A DNA stretch of 64,000 bases from Zhengitettix transpicula (lineage: Eukaryota > Arthropoda > Insecta > Orthoptera > Tetrigidae): contig CM073591.1 of NCBI GenBank assembly GCA_037074705.1, positions 80,520,532-80,584,531 on the forward strand. The letters are read 5' to 3'. The notes beneath the pieces are model-generated. The model saw only the letters and a list, made by a program, of their open reading frames with translations. It had not been told where the DNA came from and did no database searches. This document shows positions 60,559-64,000 of the stretch, one piece after another. Both the position numbers and the translations under genes were made by a program. Position 1 is the stretch's first letter; each line of letters starts with the position of its first letter.

Positions 60559-62223
60559 TGCATACTTATACATACATAAGCATACTCACATGGTCTCGTG
60601 AAAGCGGGGATGGTACATAGGAAGGGCACTAATTACAGGATGTTGAGTCCAGGGCTTTGCCTGGACTGCAAGACATGTTGGAAAGATAGTTCCCATAGAT
60701 GGAGTTCTGCTTCTGATGAATCAAGGGGTAGAGCTTTAAGGATGGTGTGTGAAGCATTGGTTGAAATTGTTTATGTTGTGGTTTTGGGTGTGAGCAGCTA
60801 CTGGGAATTGGATTTTAGATAGTTTGACAGTGCTGCGGTGGATATAATCTGTAAAATTTTCTGTGACATTTTGAAATTTATTGAATAGTACTGACTGTCC
60901 ACTCCATTCAACTGCAAACTGGACTGCCTAATGAAATACAGAGTTTTCAATTGCTTTATAGATAATTAATATTTAAATATTTCAGAAGTTACATCATAAT
61001 GAAATTTATAGGTTGATGGGACCTATGAAATTGGATGAATGATTGTAGAACCATTACAAATAAATAATGTAAATGCAATGTGATCATCATGGCCTGTTAA
61101 GCAACAACTGAGCAAATATGAATATGAATAATTTTTTTAAGTATTAATTTATTTTATTTTATTTTATGAAAACAGTTTCATAATCTAGTTGTGTATTAAT
61201 GAAACTTTTGTATTATTATTATTATAAAAACATGAAACATAATGTTCAATAGGAACATTTTATCACAATAATACATCATTTACTCCATAATTAAGCAATA
61301 TCACTTGTATGAAAAGTTTTCATTTTTTAATTGAAAAATTCAACATTGTTCATTATCTTAATTACAGCTATCCATTTAAAGAAGTATTTTGCTTAAATAT
61401 GAAAAATAAATCAATTTTGCATAAACAATTTTATATAAACAATTTAATACTGCAGTTTTGAAACAACAAATCTTGGTTTTCAGGTGAAACAAATACTTGA
61501 ACGCCACTTAGTAATATCAGATCGTTTGTATACAATGTCTGATTTAAAGAAGATGAGTGCTAACTCATCATTTGTACTTCCAACCATGAGGGACCATCTG
61601 AAGCTTAAAGTAAAAGAATCTGATAAAAGTAAGAGAGAATTTTTTTCTGAAATTGTATAGTTGTTCTAATAGTTAGTATCAATAAAATAATTTGTGATAG
61701 CTTTTACTGAAGATTATTTGAGTGATTCAATTTAAAGGTTTTGTTTTCAGTTTGAATACTTGTATTTTTAATTAAAAAATTTAAGTTAATCAGGACATCT
61801 GTTTTTATTCTTTTATAACCTATAATTTTCTTTTCTATACAGAAATTTTATTAGTATAATTTCTTCTAATTTAAAATGTATTAATATGGATATGAATGTA
61901 TAATATATGTTCGAAACCAAATAAAAATTATTTTAATGTTAAATATGTATTATGGTTAGTAGTGTACTTATTTTCAATCGCAATGGAGGCAAGTGGTGTA
62001 TTTAAATTTTTATTGGGTTTTGATTGCAGGTTACTATGTTGAATGGCAAAATGAATGGATTCACGTGTTCCGCCCAGATGTGGAATGTACAAATGGAATA
62101 ATCCACGTTATAGACCATGTATTCATGAGAGAAAGTGATGTCCAAGTGACGAGAAATAGGGCAGGAGTTCTCTTGGCCCCACATATCTGTATGCTCCTAG
62201 CTGTAAAGTGGCTGCTGCACTAG
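21955..62223 (+). CDS. Fas1: Fasciclin I, 5'-partial, ten exons (spliced gene span)
   Basis: Ten exons (21955-22096, 41684-41993, 42776-42872, 42958-43135, 43579-43739, 55306-55548, 58799-59010, 59192-59354, 61484-61628, 62030-62223) join to 1845 nt, that is 614 residues and a TAG stop. All nine introns are GT-AG and the phases match at every join. Four FAS1 repeats are visible. Their H1 motifs are [10 protein letters not shown] (21-30), [10 protein letters not shown] (173-182), [11 protein letters not shown] (327-337) and [11 protein letters not shown] (470-480). Their H2 motifs are VLHVIDSVL (110-118), VVHLIQRPL (276-284), MVHIIDKVL (422-430) and IIHVIDHVF (574-582). N-glycosylation sequons sit at N12, N393, N397, N408, N448 and N529. 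A hydrophobic tail (about 596-614) fits a GPI-attachment signal. Insect Fasciclin I is a homophilic adhesion protein of axon bundles, about 650 residues long with four FAS1 domains and a GPI anchor. The missing part is therefore the signal peptide and the start of domain 1. Assignment is by motif reading; no search was run. Confidence 0.93.
22703..22968. mobile_element. M1-related foldback MITE (diverged subfamily)
   Basis: Inverted arms of about 80 bp (22703-22785 and 22885-22968) share AAATACCACGCAACGTTTCT on the left with its complement around AGAAACGTTGTGAAGTATTT on the right. The core ACAACGTTTCTG is that of M1, but the outer arms differ. It directly abuts a SINE on its right side. Confidence 0.75.
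22970..23209 (-). mobile_element. tRNA-derived SINE, near full length
   Basis: On the - strand the head carries A-box-like TGACGCAGTGGTCAGCG and B-box-like GGTTAGAATCC about 40 bases apart. A long body follows that ends GTAGGCCACGGCCTTCAATG. The body differs from that of the SINEs at 6915 and 13983, so this is a second SINE family or subtype. Confidence 0.78.
23275..23318. mobile_element. M1 MITE, left terminal fragment
   Basis: AAATAGCAAAATACAGACAA and AAGAAGTGATGATAT match the outer left arm of M1. The rest of the element is absent. Confidence 0.5.
23390..24778 (+). repeat. R3 dispersed repeat, copy 2, with expanded microsatellite
   Basis: This is the second copy of the repeat at 17390-18340, longer because the internal GT run has grown to about 410 bp (23934-24345). 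The flanks AAAGTGTTAATAATAATCG before and CCTTGGCACAACAAAACTTT after correspond to AAGTGTTAATAATAATCG and TCTTGGTACAACAAAAACTTT in copy 1, so the insertion point is exact. Confidence 0.82.
23934..24345. repeat. compound (GT/GA/GC)n microsatellite
   Basis: It is almost pure alternating purine-pyrimidine with GA interruptions. It begins as TG with GAG units, has a regular higher-order unit of TGAGCGAGTGTGTGTGTG near 24066-24150, shifts to TGCGCG units, and ends in a (GC)n run at 24329-24345. Long open frames on both strands here arise only from the repeat. Confidence 0.95.
24950..25515 (-). pseudogene. non-LTR retrotransposon reverse transcriptase, C-terminal fragment (CR1/Jockey-like)
   Basis: Read on the - strand and allowing frame changes, the order is [13 protein letters not shown], then [12 protein letters not shown], then [20 protein letters not shown] followed by [16 protein letters not shown], then [20 protein letters not shown], and [20 protein letters not shown]. 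This is the conserved C-terminal end of reverse transcriptases of CR1/Jockey-type LINEs, including the LVRPxLEY...WDPY block. A stop follows the second block, at least two frameshifts are needed, and a TGA stands where the family has a Trp (SD-stop-NN). It is a dead relic. Its upstream end is cut off near an M1-like end. Confidence 0.82.
25535..25602. mobile_element. M1 MITE, right terminal fragment
   Basis: TATAATCACTTATTTTGTCT and GTATTTGGCGATTTTTCTCA match the outer right arm of M1. Nearby ACAACGTTTCTGGAAACCTC (25511-25530) may be part of its core. Confidence 0.55.
26020..26190 (+). mobile_element. R1 fragment: head joined to tail (3' subtype A)
   Basis: The head landmark GGACTATTCTCTCGCAGTCAG passes directly, after GAAAGGGGATCCTACCGCATC, into the 3' end of the family (CTATAAGAGGGGAGTTGCC) and an A tail. 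The whole body has been deleted. It is the first of four R1 3' ends in the same orientation within 1.25 kb. Confidence 0.75.
26190..26325 (+). mobile_element. R1 fragment: 3' end only (subtype B)
   Basis: The fragment begins at GCCCGGGGGCCCTAGTTAAC immediately after the A tail of the previous fragment. It ends CTCATGTAGCCTGTTGCCC followed by A residues. This 3' end (CTATTAAAGGGG, CATGTAGCCTG) differs from subtype A (CTATAAGAGGGG, ATACATAGCCTG). Confidence 0.75.
26326..26785 (+). mobile_element. R1 retroelement lacking its head (subtype B)
   Basis: The element starts at the CTCCGTTTTTTAACTAAGG landmark directly after the A tail of the previous fragment. It runs through the whole body to a subtype B end and ATAAAA tail. 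An open frame of 114 codons crosses it (26427-26771), but the opposite strand is also open over 68 codons, so composition rather than coding may explain this. Confidence 0.8.
26795..27268 (+). mobile_element. R1 retroelement, shortened copy (subtype B)
   Basis: The copy contains a single hairpin unit of the head (TGCGAGAGGATTCTCTCGCA at 26803-26822), a body with a deletion after CAAATGCCCGG, and a subtype B end with an A tail. It is the last member of the head-to-tail cluster. Confidence 0.8.
28667..28946. mobile_element. M1 foldback MITE
   Basis: The left arm ATATAAATACCACACAACGT plus TTCTGGAAGCCTTGTTCCTT is mirrored by GCAACAAGACTTCAAGAAAC plus GTTATGTGGTATTTATATTA. The outer left end has a small deletion relative to the right (GGCTATCTTTCTTATTATTA). 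The centre of about 100 bp is non-coding. Confidence 0.85.
29131..29680 (-). mobile_element. R1 retroelement, near full length, minus orientation (subtype A)
   Basis: All R1 landmarks occur in reverse order and complement, from GTGTAGACAGGCTATGTATA at the 3' end to the hairpin head at 29600-29680 (CTGCGAGAGAACATCCCTCG, GGAGAGAATCCTATCGCAGG). No clean A tail remains. A run of G (29690-29705) flanks the head. Confidence 0.82.
29690..29705 (+). repeat. poly(G) run
   Basis: A long G homopolymer follows GGGTC beside the R1 head. Such a run is prone to length error in assembly. Confidence 0.85.
30127..30156. repeat. (TA)n microsatellite
   Basis: About fifteen TA units are followed by TTTATTTATTTATT. 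Confidence 0.9.
31218..31468. mobile_element. foldback MITE (third family)
   Basis: Arms of about 70-80 bp (31218-31297 and 31399-31468) share AAAATAATTACAATGTTACG, ACTTCTTCAGGTAATAGACA and GTTTTGAA with their complements. The centre is about 100 bp and non-coding. Its inner motif CTTCAGG resembles M1, but the outer sequence differs. Confidence 0.78.
31640..32119 (-). mobile_element. R1 retroelement, minus orientation, head missing (subtype B)
   Basis: From the complement of the subtype B end (GGCAACAGGCTACATGAGGG) the element runs through the body to GGTAGCCCCTTCGTATCTCT, where it stops abruptly and joins a + strand R1 fragment. Confidence 0.82.
32120..32372 (+). mobile_element. R1 retroelement, 3' part, plus orientation (subtype A)
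   Basis: The fragment begins at ATCGGAAGGGCGTGGGACAA, in the middle of the body, directly at the end of the inverted neighbour. It runs to GCCTGTCTACACCCCCC and an A tail. With the neighbour it forms a head-to-head pair. Confidence 0.82.
33720..34280 (+). mobile_element. R1 retroelement, near full length (subtype B)
   Basis: The hairpin head is at 33722-33785 (CTGCGAGGGCTATTCTCTCG), followed by the complete body and a subtype B end CTCATGTAGCCTGTTGCCCT with an A-rich tail. Confidence 0.82.
34655..35012 (-). mobile_element. R1 retroelement, body only, minus orientation
   Basis: It starts at TTTTAAGGATCCTACCCGGC (3' side truncated before the tail) and ends near AGGTTCTGCCTGCCAG in the head. 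A small deletion occurs at CTCGACCAGGCAGCTGGCC. Confidence 0.8.
36795..37085 (-). pseudogene. Jockey-like reverse transcriptase, C-terminal fragment
   Basis: On the - strand, [20 protein letters not shown] in one frame passes by a frameshift to [20 protein letters not shown] in the next. VVRRLKRL, a stop, and PEDITE follow. The order LWG...QxFQSKxLR...APWYxxxxxxxxDLxI...RRLKR is the C-terminal end of Jockey-clade non-LTR reverse transcriptases. The frameshift and premature stop show that it is dead. The longer open frame over this place, up to 37279, has no recognisable extension of the domain. Confidence 0.8.
39530..39850. other. GC-richer patch, unclassified
   Basis: A block with more GC than the surrounding intron contains an 85-codon open frame on the + strand with no recognisable motif. 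It may be a mobile-element remnant. I do not call a gene. Confidence 0.2.
40986..41294. mobile_element. M1 foldback MITE, best-preserved copy
   Basis: Arms of about 105 bp run from ATAATAAGATAAAATAGTCA at the left to TTTGGCTATTTTCTCATATT at the right. Both inner arms keep ACAACGTTTCTGGAAGCCTT or its complement, and CTTTCTTCAGGTGC or its complement. The centre is about 95 bp with no coding capacity. It lies about 390 bp upstream of Fas1 exon B. Confidence 0.88.
41577..41615. repeat. (TA)n microsatellite
   Basis: About nineteen TA units lie 70 bp upstream of the exon B acceptor. Confidence 0.92.
41684..41993 (+). CDS. Fas1: Fas1 exon B: end of FAS1 domain 1 and start of domain 2
   Basis: The acceptor is TTTTAG at 41678-41683 and the donor GTTTGT follows 41993. 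The exon enters in phase 1 and leaves in phase 2. It encodes the middle of domain 1 (residues 49-109), its H2 motif [12 protein letters not shown] (110-121), and a linker into domain 2 starting near [11 protein letters not shown] (130-140). It is the longest exon of the set. A (TA)n microsatellite at 41577-41615 lies about 70 bp upstream of the acceptor. Confidence 0.95.
42776..42872 (+). CDS. Fas1: Fas1 exon C: FAS1 domain 2, H1 motif
   Basis: The acceptor is TTTCAG ending at 42775, and the donor GTATGT starts at 42873. The first base completes an arginine codon and the exon ends in phase 0. It encodes residues 152-183, including [13 protein letters not shown], the H1 core of domain 2. The frame is too short to stand alone. 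It was found by joining phase and splice signals, and the join to both neighbours is exact. Confidence 0.93.
42958..43135 (+). CDS. Fas1: Fas1 exon D: FAS1 domain 2, middle
   Basis: The acceptor is TTATAG at 42952-42957 and the donor GTAAGT starts at 43136. The exon enters in phase 0 and leaves in phase 1. It encodes residues 184-242. The stretch [12 protein letters not shown] matches the conserved (L/V)xxHVxPxxxL helix of FAS1 domains. The upstream intron is only 85 bp, the shortest in the gene. Confidence 0.93.
43579..43739 (+). CDS. Fas1: Fas1 exon E: end of FAS1 domain 2
   Basis: The acceptor is TTTCAG at 43573-43578 and the donor GTAAGT is at 43740-43745. Two bases complete a proline codon and the exon ends in phase 0 after a glutamate. 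It encodes residues 244-296, with the H2 motif [13 protein letters not shown] closing domain 2. The following 11.6 kb intron falls at the boundary between domains 2 and 3, in phase 0, where short in-frame cassette exons could be inserted without disturbing the fold. Confidence 0.94.
46735..46998 (+). mobile_element. R1 retroelement, degraded fragment (subtype B)
   Basis: Body landmarks GAACAGTCGGCCAGCTGCAT and AAGGGCATGGGACAAGTAT are followed, after deletions, by GGATCCTTAAATTTTAGCCC. The fragment ends TCGTGTAACCTGTTACTCT with an A-rich tail. It is more diverged than the other copies. Confidence 0.75.
47794..47832. repeat. (TA)n microsatellite
   Basis: About nineteen TA units directly precede an M2 element. 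Its final TAG resembles a splice acceptor. Confidence 0.92.
47834..48128. mobile_element. M2 foldback MITE
   Basis: The left end (GGAAAGGAAACAGAGAAAGG, then CCTACCTGAAATTGAAG) is mirrored at the right end (CAATTTAAGGTAAGTCAGC, then CTCTGTTCCTTTTTCTTATC). The right arm carries the donor-like sequence AAGGTAAGT at 48075-48083. An 82-codon frame is open across the element up to that point, with no recognisable domain. Confidence 0.65.
48140..48195. mobile_element. M2 MITE, terminal fragment
   Basis: AGAAAAGAGAGAGAGTGGCC and GACTTGCCTTAAATTTACC match the left arm of the M2 copy at 56600. Only one arm is present. Confidence 0.45.
55306..55548 (+). CDS. Fas1: Fas1 exon F: FAS1 domain 3, N-terminal half
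   Basis: The acceptor is ACATAG at 55300-55305 and the donor GTATGT starts at 55549. The exon is exactly 81 codons in phase 0 at both ends. It starts with [20 protein letters not shown], the first helix of domain 3. The H1 motif [11 protein letters not shown] (327-337) and the helix [14 protein letters not shown] follow. It shows what the missing start of domain 1 should resemble. Confidence 0.95.
56155..56372 (-). mobile_element. tRNA-derived SINE or tRNA pseudogene with tail
   Basis: On the - strand, AGTCAGTAGAGCAG (D-arm and A box) is followed 35 bases later by CTGGGTTCGATTCCTGG, a T-arm with a perfect GGTTCGATTCC B box. A pyrimidine-rich body with TTCTTTCTTTA follows. No intact acceptor stem pairs with the start, so it is not a working tRNA gene. 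Confidence 0.68.
56488..56594. mobile_element. M2-type short foldback element
   Basis: Ends TTAACTCATTTGGATAAGAA and TTTCCTATCCAAATGAATTA are near-complements. The centre is about 65 bp. It lies directly next to another M2 copy. Confidence 0.6.
56600..56720. mobile_element. M2 foldback MITE with donor-like arms
   Basis: The left arm CACATTTAGTTATGAAAGAG and CGACTTACCTGAAAT is mirrored by ATTTCAGGTAAGCCAACTTC and CTATCTAAATGTG. The loop is about 25 bp. CAGGTAAG at 56673-56680 is a perfect 5' splice-site consensus in Fas1 orientation, and the left arm has the same on the - strand. Confidence 0.72.
56799..56822. repeat. (TA)n microsatellite
   Basis: About eleven TA units lie in the F-G intron, just after the M2 elements. 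Confidence 0.9.
58799..59010 (+). CDS. Fas1: Fas1 exon G: FAS1 domain 3, C-terminal half, and linker to domain 4
   Basis: The acceptor is TTCCAG at 58793-58798 and the donor GTAAGG starts at 59011. The exon enters in phase 0 and leaves in phase 2. It encodes residues 378-447, including sequons NGS, NKT and NAT and the H2 motif [17 protein letters not shown]. The linker [13 protein letters not shown] runs into domain 4. Three sequons within about 18 residues make this the most heavily glycosylated stretch predicted in the protein. Confidence 0.95.
59192..59354 (+). CDS. Fas1: Fas1 exon H: FAS1 domain 4, N-terminal part
   Basis: The acceptor is TTACAG ending at 59191 and the donor GTCAGT starts at 59355. 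The first base completes N448 of an NKT sequon that spans the intron. The exon encodes residues 449-502, with the H1 motif [20 protein letters not shown] (469-488), and ends in phase 0 after FTYQ. Confidence 0.94.
59918..60270. mobile_element. M2-related element with internal tandem repeat (limits uncertain)
   Basis: The start GGTATGGAAAGGATAGAGAG matches the left end of the M2 copy at 47834. The distal part AACTTTCTCTCTCAGGGGAA and GGAAAGGTTAGGATA is a weak counterpart. Between them are the 49-bp triplet and a GC-rich stretch (60090-60240). Confidence 0.4.
59943..60090. repeat. 49-bp tandem repeat, three units
   Basis: Three nearly identical 49-bp units (start points about 59944, 59993 and 60042) contain GAAGTGCGGTGTCGCCATGA. 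Each begins GCTTACCTGAAAGTG, or GCTTACTTG in unit 2, which is a donor-like sequence on the - strand. Confidence 0.92.
60343..60522. repeat. 20-bp minisatellite, about nine units
   Basis: The unit ACACATAAACATGCACAGAC is repeated head to tail. Two adjacent units carry the variant ATCATCATG. The open frame of 99 codons on the - strand is generated by the repeat and is not a gene. Confidence 0.95.
60523..60554. repeat. (CA)n microsatellite
   Basis: A run of CA units continues directly from the minisatellite, probably grown from the ACACA part of its unit. Confidence 0.92.
61484..61628 (+). CDS. Fas1: Fas1 exon I: FAS1 domain 4, middle
   Basis: The acceptor is TTTCAG at 61478-61483 and the donor GTAAGA starts at 61629. 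The exon enters in phase 0 and leaves in phase 1. It encodes residues 503-550. The segment [20 protein letters not shown] is the conserved FAS1 helix ending in a His-containing turn. NSS at 529-531 is a sequon. Confidence 0.94.
62030..62223 (+). CDS. Fas1: Fas1 exon J: end of FAS1 domain 4, C-terminal hydrophobic tail, stop
   Basis: The acceptor is TTGCAG at 62024-62029 and the TAG stop is at 62221-62223. Two bases complete a serine codon. Residues 552-614 include the H2 motif [12 protein letters not shown], then a polar linker with RNRAG (592-596), then [19 protein letters not shown] to the end. A hydrophobic end with no cytoplasmic tail is what a GPI-attachment signal looks like, and insect Fasciclin I is known to be GPI-anchored. 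The likely attachment site is among N593, A595 and G596. The tail is short and contains P601, H602 and K610, which is somewhat polar for such a signal. Confidence 0.93.
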
Positions 62224-62760
62224 TGAGAATTGTATGTATTGTCATACTGGGTGGTGATGAGGTCCTACAAGGACTGAATTTACAGTGTAATTTAAAGTGG
62301 TGCATATTTGTGATTGTATGAAACCATAGAAATTGTGTTTTTGGAAAGTAAATTTTAGAACAATGATTTGTTATTACATTCTTCAGGCACTGATAACTTC
62401 TCATGAATGTAACAGTCTGCTCTAGTTCACATTTGTTAAATGTTTTGAAGTTTCTAGACTTGTAAAATTGTTTAAGGAAAGTTTATAGTGTATTCACACG
62501 AAGTTGTAAAATTTTGTTTTTATATGTGTAAAAAGATTTTGGGTACCTCAGCTATGAATCTGATTGAATTGATGCTTGCTACTGTCACCACTTTAAATAT
62601 ATCTTAAGTCACTGTATTCCTCAATGAAATGGAAAAATTGTGCTGACCATTTTTACTGGGAATATTTTATTGGACACTACCCAGTGTTTGCAATCTGTTG
62701 TGGAACTCTTCTCAGGCCATATTTTATTTTGTGCCCTAATGTGTTCCTCAATTTAAATGA

Positions 62761-63350
62761 ATCTCATTTATTTGATTCTCTCAATAGAGCTTTATTTCTC
62801 AGCAATAATTGTGTTGAATCATATCATTGTTCAGTTTTTATAAACACCTTTTTTCTGTAAAAAAAATTAATAACCTACACAATAAACTAATTATAAAATT
62901 AAGGGATTGGGTTTATTTAATACTACATGGTTTGATACATTATTAGTTACGAATATTAATTCAAAATTTTGAAAAAAAAAATGTTAGTCATTCCAATTTA
63001 AAAGTATTTTTTGCTGCGTGTTTTCCTTCTGCAAGAAATGTAATGTTCAAATATAAATCTCATTTACTTGATTCACGCAATAGCTTTATTTCTCAGCTAT
63101 AATAGTTTGAATCATACCATTGTTCAAATTTTATAAAAACCTTTTTCTGCAGAAATAATAACCTACACAGTAAAATAATTAAAAAATTAAGGGATTGGGT
63201 TTATATAATACTACATGGTTTTGACACATTGTAAGTTAAGATTATTAATTCAAAATTTTGAAAGAAATTGTTATTCATTCCAATTTGAAAGTATTTTTTG
63301 CTGCATGTTTTCCTTCTGCAAGAAATGTAATGTTCAAATATAAATTTTAA
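62761..63350 (+). repeat. 296-bp tandem direct duplication (two copies) in Fas1 3' region
   Basis: Copy 1 is about 62761-63056 and copy 2 about 63057-63350. Both start ATCTCATTTA and share GGGATTGGGTTTAT, TACTACATGGTTT and TTCCTTCTGCAAGAAATGTA in the same order and spacing. They differ by scattered substitutions and small indels, so the duplication is not recent. Copy 1 has AATAAA where copy 2 has AGTAAA. Confidence 0.9.
62881..62886 (+). promoter_or_regulatory. candidate poly(A) signal AATAAA
   Basis: This is the first canonical AATAAA after the Fas1 stop, 658 bp downstream, and is followed by AT-rich sequence. The same position in the second tandem copy reads AGTAAA. Confidence 0.4.
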
Positions 63351-63649
63351 CTTTATTTTATGGCAACATCAACTCAAACTTGTAGTTTAATTGAAACTAA
63401 ATTAATTTTAATGGAAAAAAGTAGAACTAAATCTGCAATAATATATATGTATAAATGAGAGATGACCTAAACATTCTGATACTGTTGATAAACTTGAATA
63501 TGTAAATTTACTATTCAAATTTAATATTTCCTTTGAAAAGTGTATATCTTTAATGATACAACTCAAAGAGGATTAAAGATTGTCCAATTACAAAAGGAAA
63601 TATATTTGGATCAGTATTCAACAAATGTATTTTATGTTGTATAATAAGT

Positions 63650-63655
63650 AATAAA
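63650..63655 (+). promoter_or_regulatory. candidate poly(A) signal AATAAA (distal)
   Basis: AATAAA lies about 1.43 kb after the stop codon, followed within 40 bp by T- and GT-rich sequence (AAGGTGTCTTTGCTTGTTG), a plausible downstream element. Confidence 0.35.
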
Positions 63656-63868
63656 ATACTAATTCATAAATATTGTAATATGAAGGTGTCTTTGCTTGTT
63701 GAAAATATTTTAACATTTATGGTCAAATCAGTTCTACCAAATTAAAATAATACACATTATTGAAAACAGAAGTAATATTTCTGACATCTGAATGAGAAAA
63801 CCATTTCTTCATTTCAGTTATGATAAAGAATTGTAGCAGAAAATTGTATTTCAACTCTTACTTTTAAC

Positions 63869-63874
63869 AATAAA
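63869..63874 (+). promoter_or_regulatory. candidate poly(A) signal AATAAA (most distal)
   Basis: AATAAA lies about 1.65 kb after the stop, followed by TTTGTATGT and TTTATTTATATGTTG. It is a plausible distal end. Confidence 0.3.
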
Positions 63875-64000
63875 AATATTTGTATGTAAGAACATTTATT
63901 TATATGTTGAATCTATAGTTGTTTGTTTCCAAATAATTTTTTTAATGTAGTAGTATCCAATCCCATTCTCTGAAAATGATGACAATGATGAACAGTCTTC

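Larger units (their letters stand above)
59355..61483 (+). other. Fas1 intron between exons H and I (2.1 kb)
   Basis: A phase-0 intron in domain 4 that holds three stacked repeats: a 49-bp tandem triplet, a 20-bp minisatellite and a CA run. Bases 60600-61480 are AT-rich with nothing recognised. Confidence 0.85.
62224..63900 (+). other. Fas1: Fas1 3' untranslated region (extent uncertain)
   Basis: Sequence after the stop is AT-rich without open frames of note. Canonical AATAAA signals lie at 62881-62886, 63650-63655 and 63869-63874, so several transcript ends are possible. The first signal lies in the first copy of a 296-bp tandem duplication. The end of the transcript cannot be decided without RNA data. 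Confidence 0.5.

Noticed and set aside
1..64000. CRISPR arrays, operons, ribosome binding sites or other prokaryotic features
   Set aside because: The window has GT-AG introns, SINEs and MITEs, so it is animal nuclear DNA. The regular repeats are minisatellites without spacers.

Overview
The window is AT-rich eukaryotic DNA from an insect. It holds most of one gene: ten exons on the + strand that encode a protein of four fasciclin (FAS1) domains ending in a hydrophobic tail. This is the layout of insect Fasciclin I, a GPI-anchored neural cell-adhesion protein. The exons join in frame to 614 codons plus a stop. The signal peptide and the first helix of domain 1 are missing, so at least one 5' exon lies upstream of the window or is too short to recognise in bases 1-21954. 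Intron sizes and the repeat types (tRNA-derived SINEs, A-tailed retroelements, long-inverted-repeat MITEs, Jockey/CR1-like reverse transcriptase relics) fit a large-genome polyneopteran such as a cockroach or termite. That placement is an inference from sequence style.

Layout. Bases 1-21954: intron or 5' flank with no recognisable exon, but with two tRNA-derived SINEs, two copies of an A-tailed retroelement (here R1), one foldback MITE (M1), one copy of a ~1 kb dispersed repeat (R3) and a striking C/T tract. Exon A at 21955-22096. Bases 22097-41683: a 19.6 kb intron inside FAS1 domain 1, the most repeat-rich part, with most R1 and M1 copies, the second R3 copy with a ~410 bp GT/GC microsatellite, and two broken non-LTR reverse transcriptase fragments. 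Exons B-E at 41684-43739 complete domain 1 and encode domain 2. An 11.6 kb intron follows, with one R1 fragment and M2 elements. Exons F-G (55306-59010) encode domain 3. Exons H-J (59192-62223) encode domain 4 and the C-terminal tail. The 3' end carries a 296-bp tandem duplication and several poly(A) signals.

All splice junctions follow GT-AG, and the phases agree across all nine introns. No other intact protein-coding gene was found; other open frames are short, AT-biased or lie in repeats. I saw no evidence of a new multigene system. The observations most worth checking are the hairpin-headed R1 retroelement and its clusters, the M2 element that carries consensus splice donors into Fas1 introns, the microsatellite expansion inside R3, and the 3' tandem duplication that alters a poly(A) signal.
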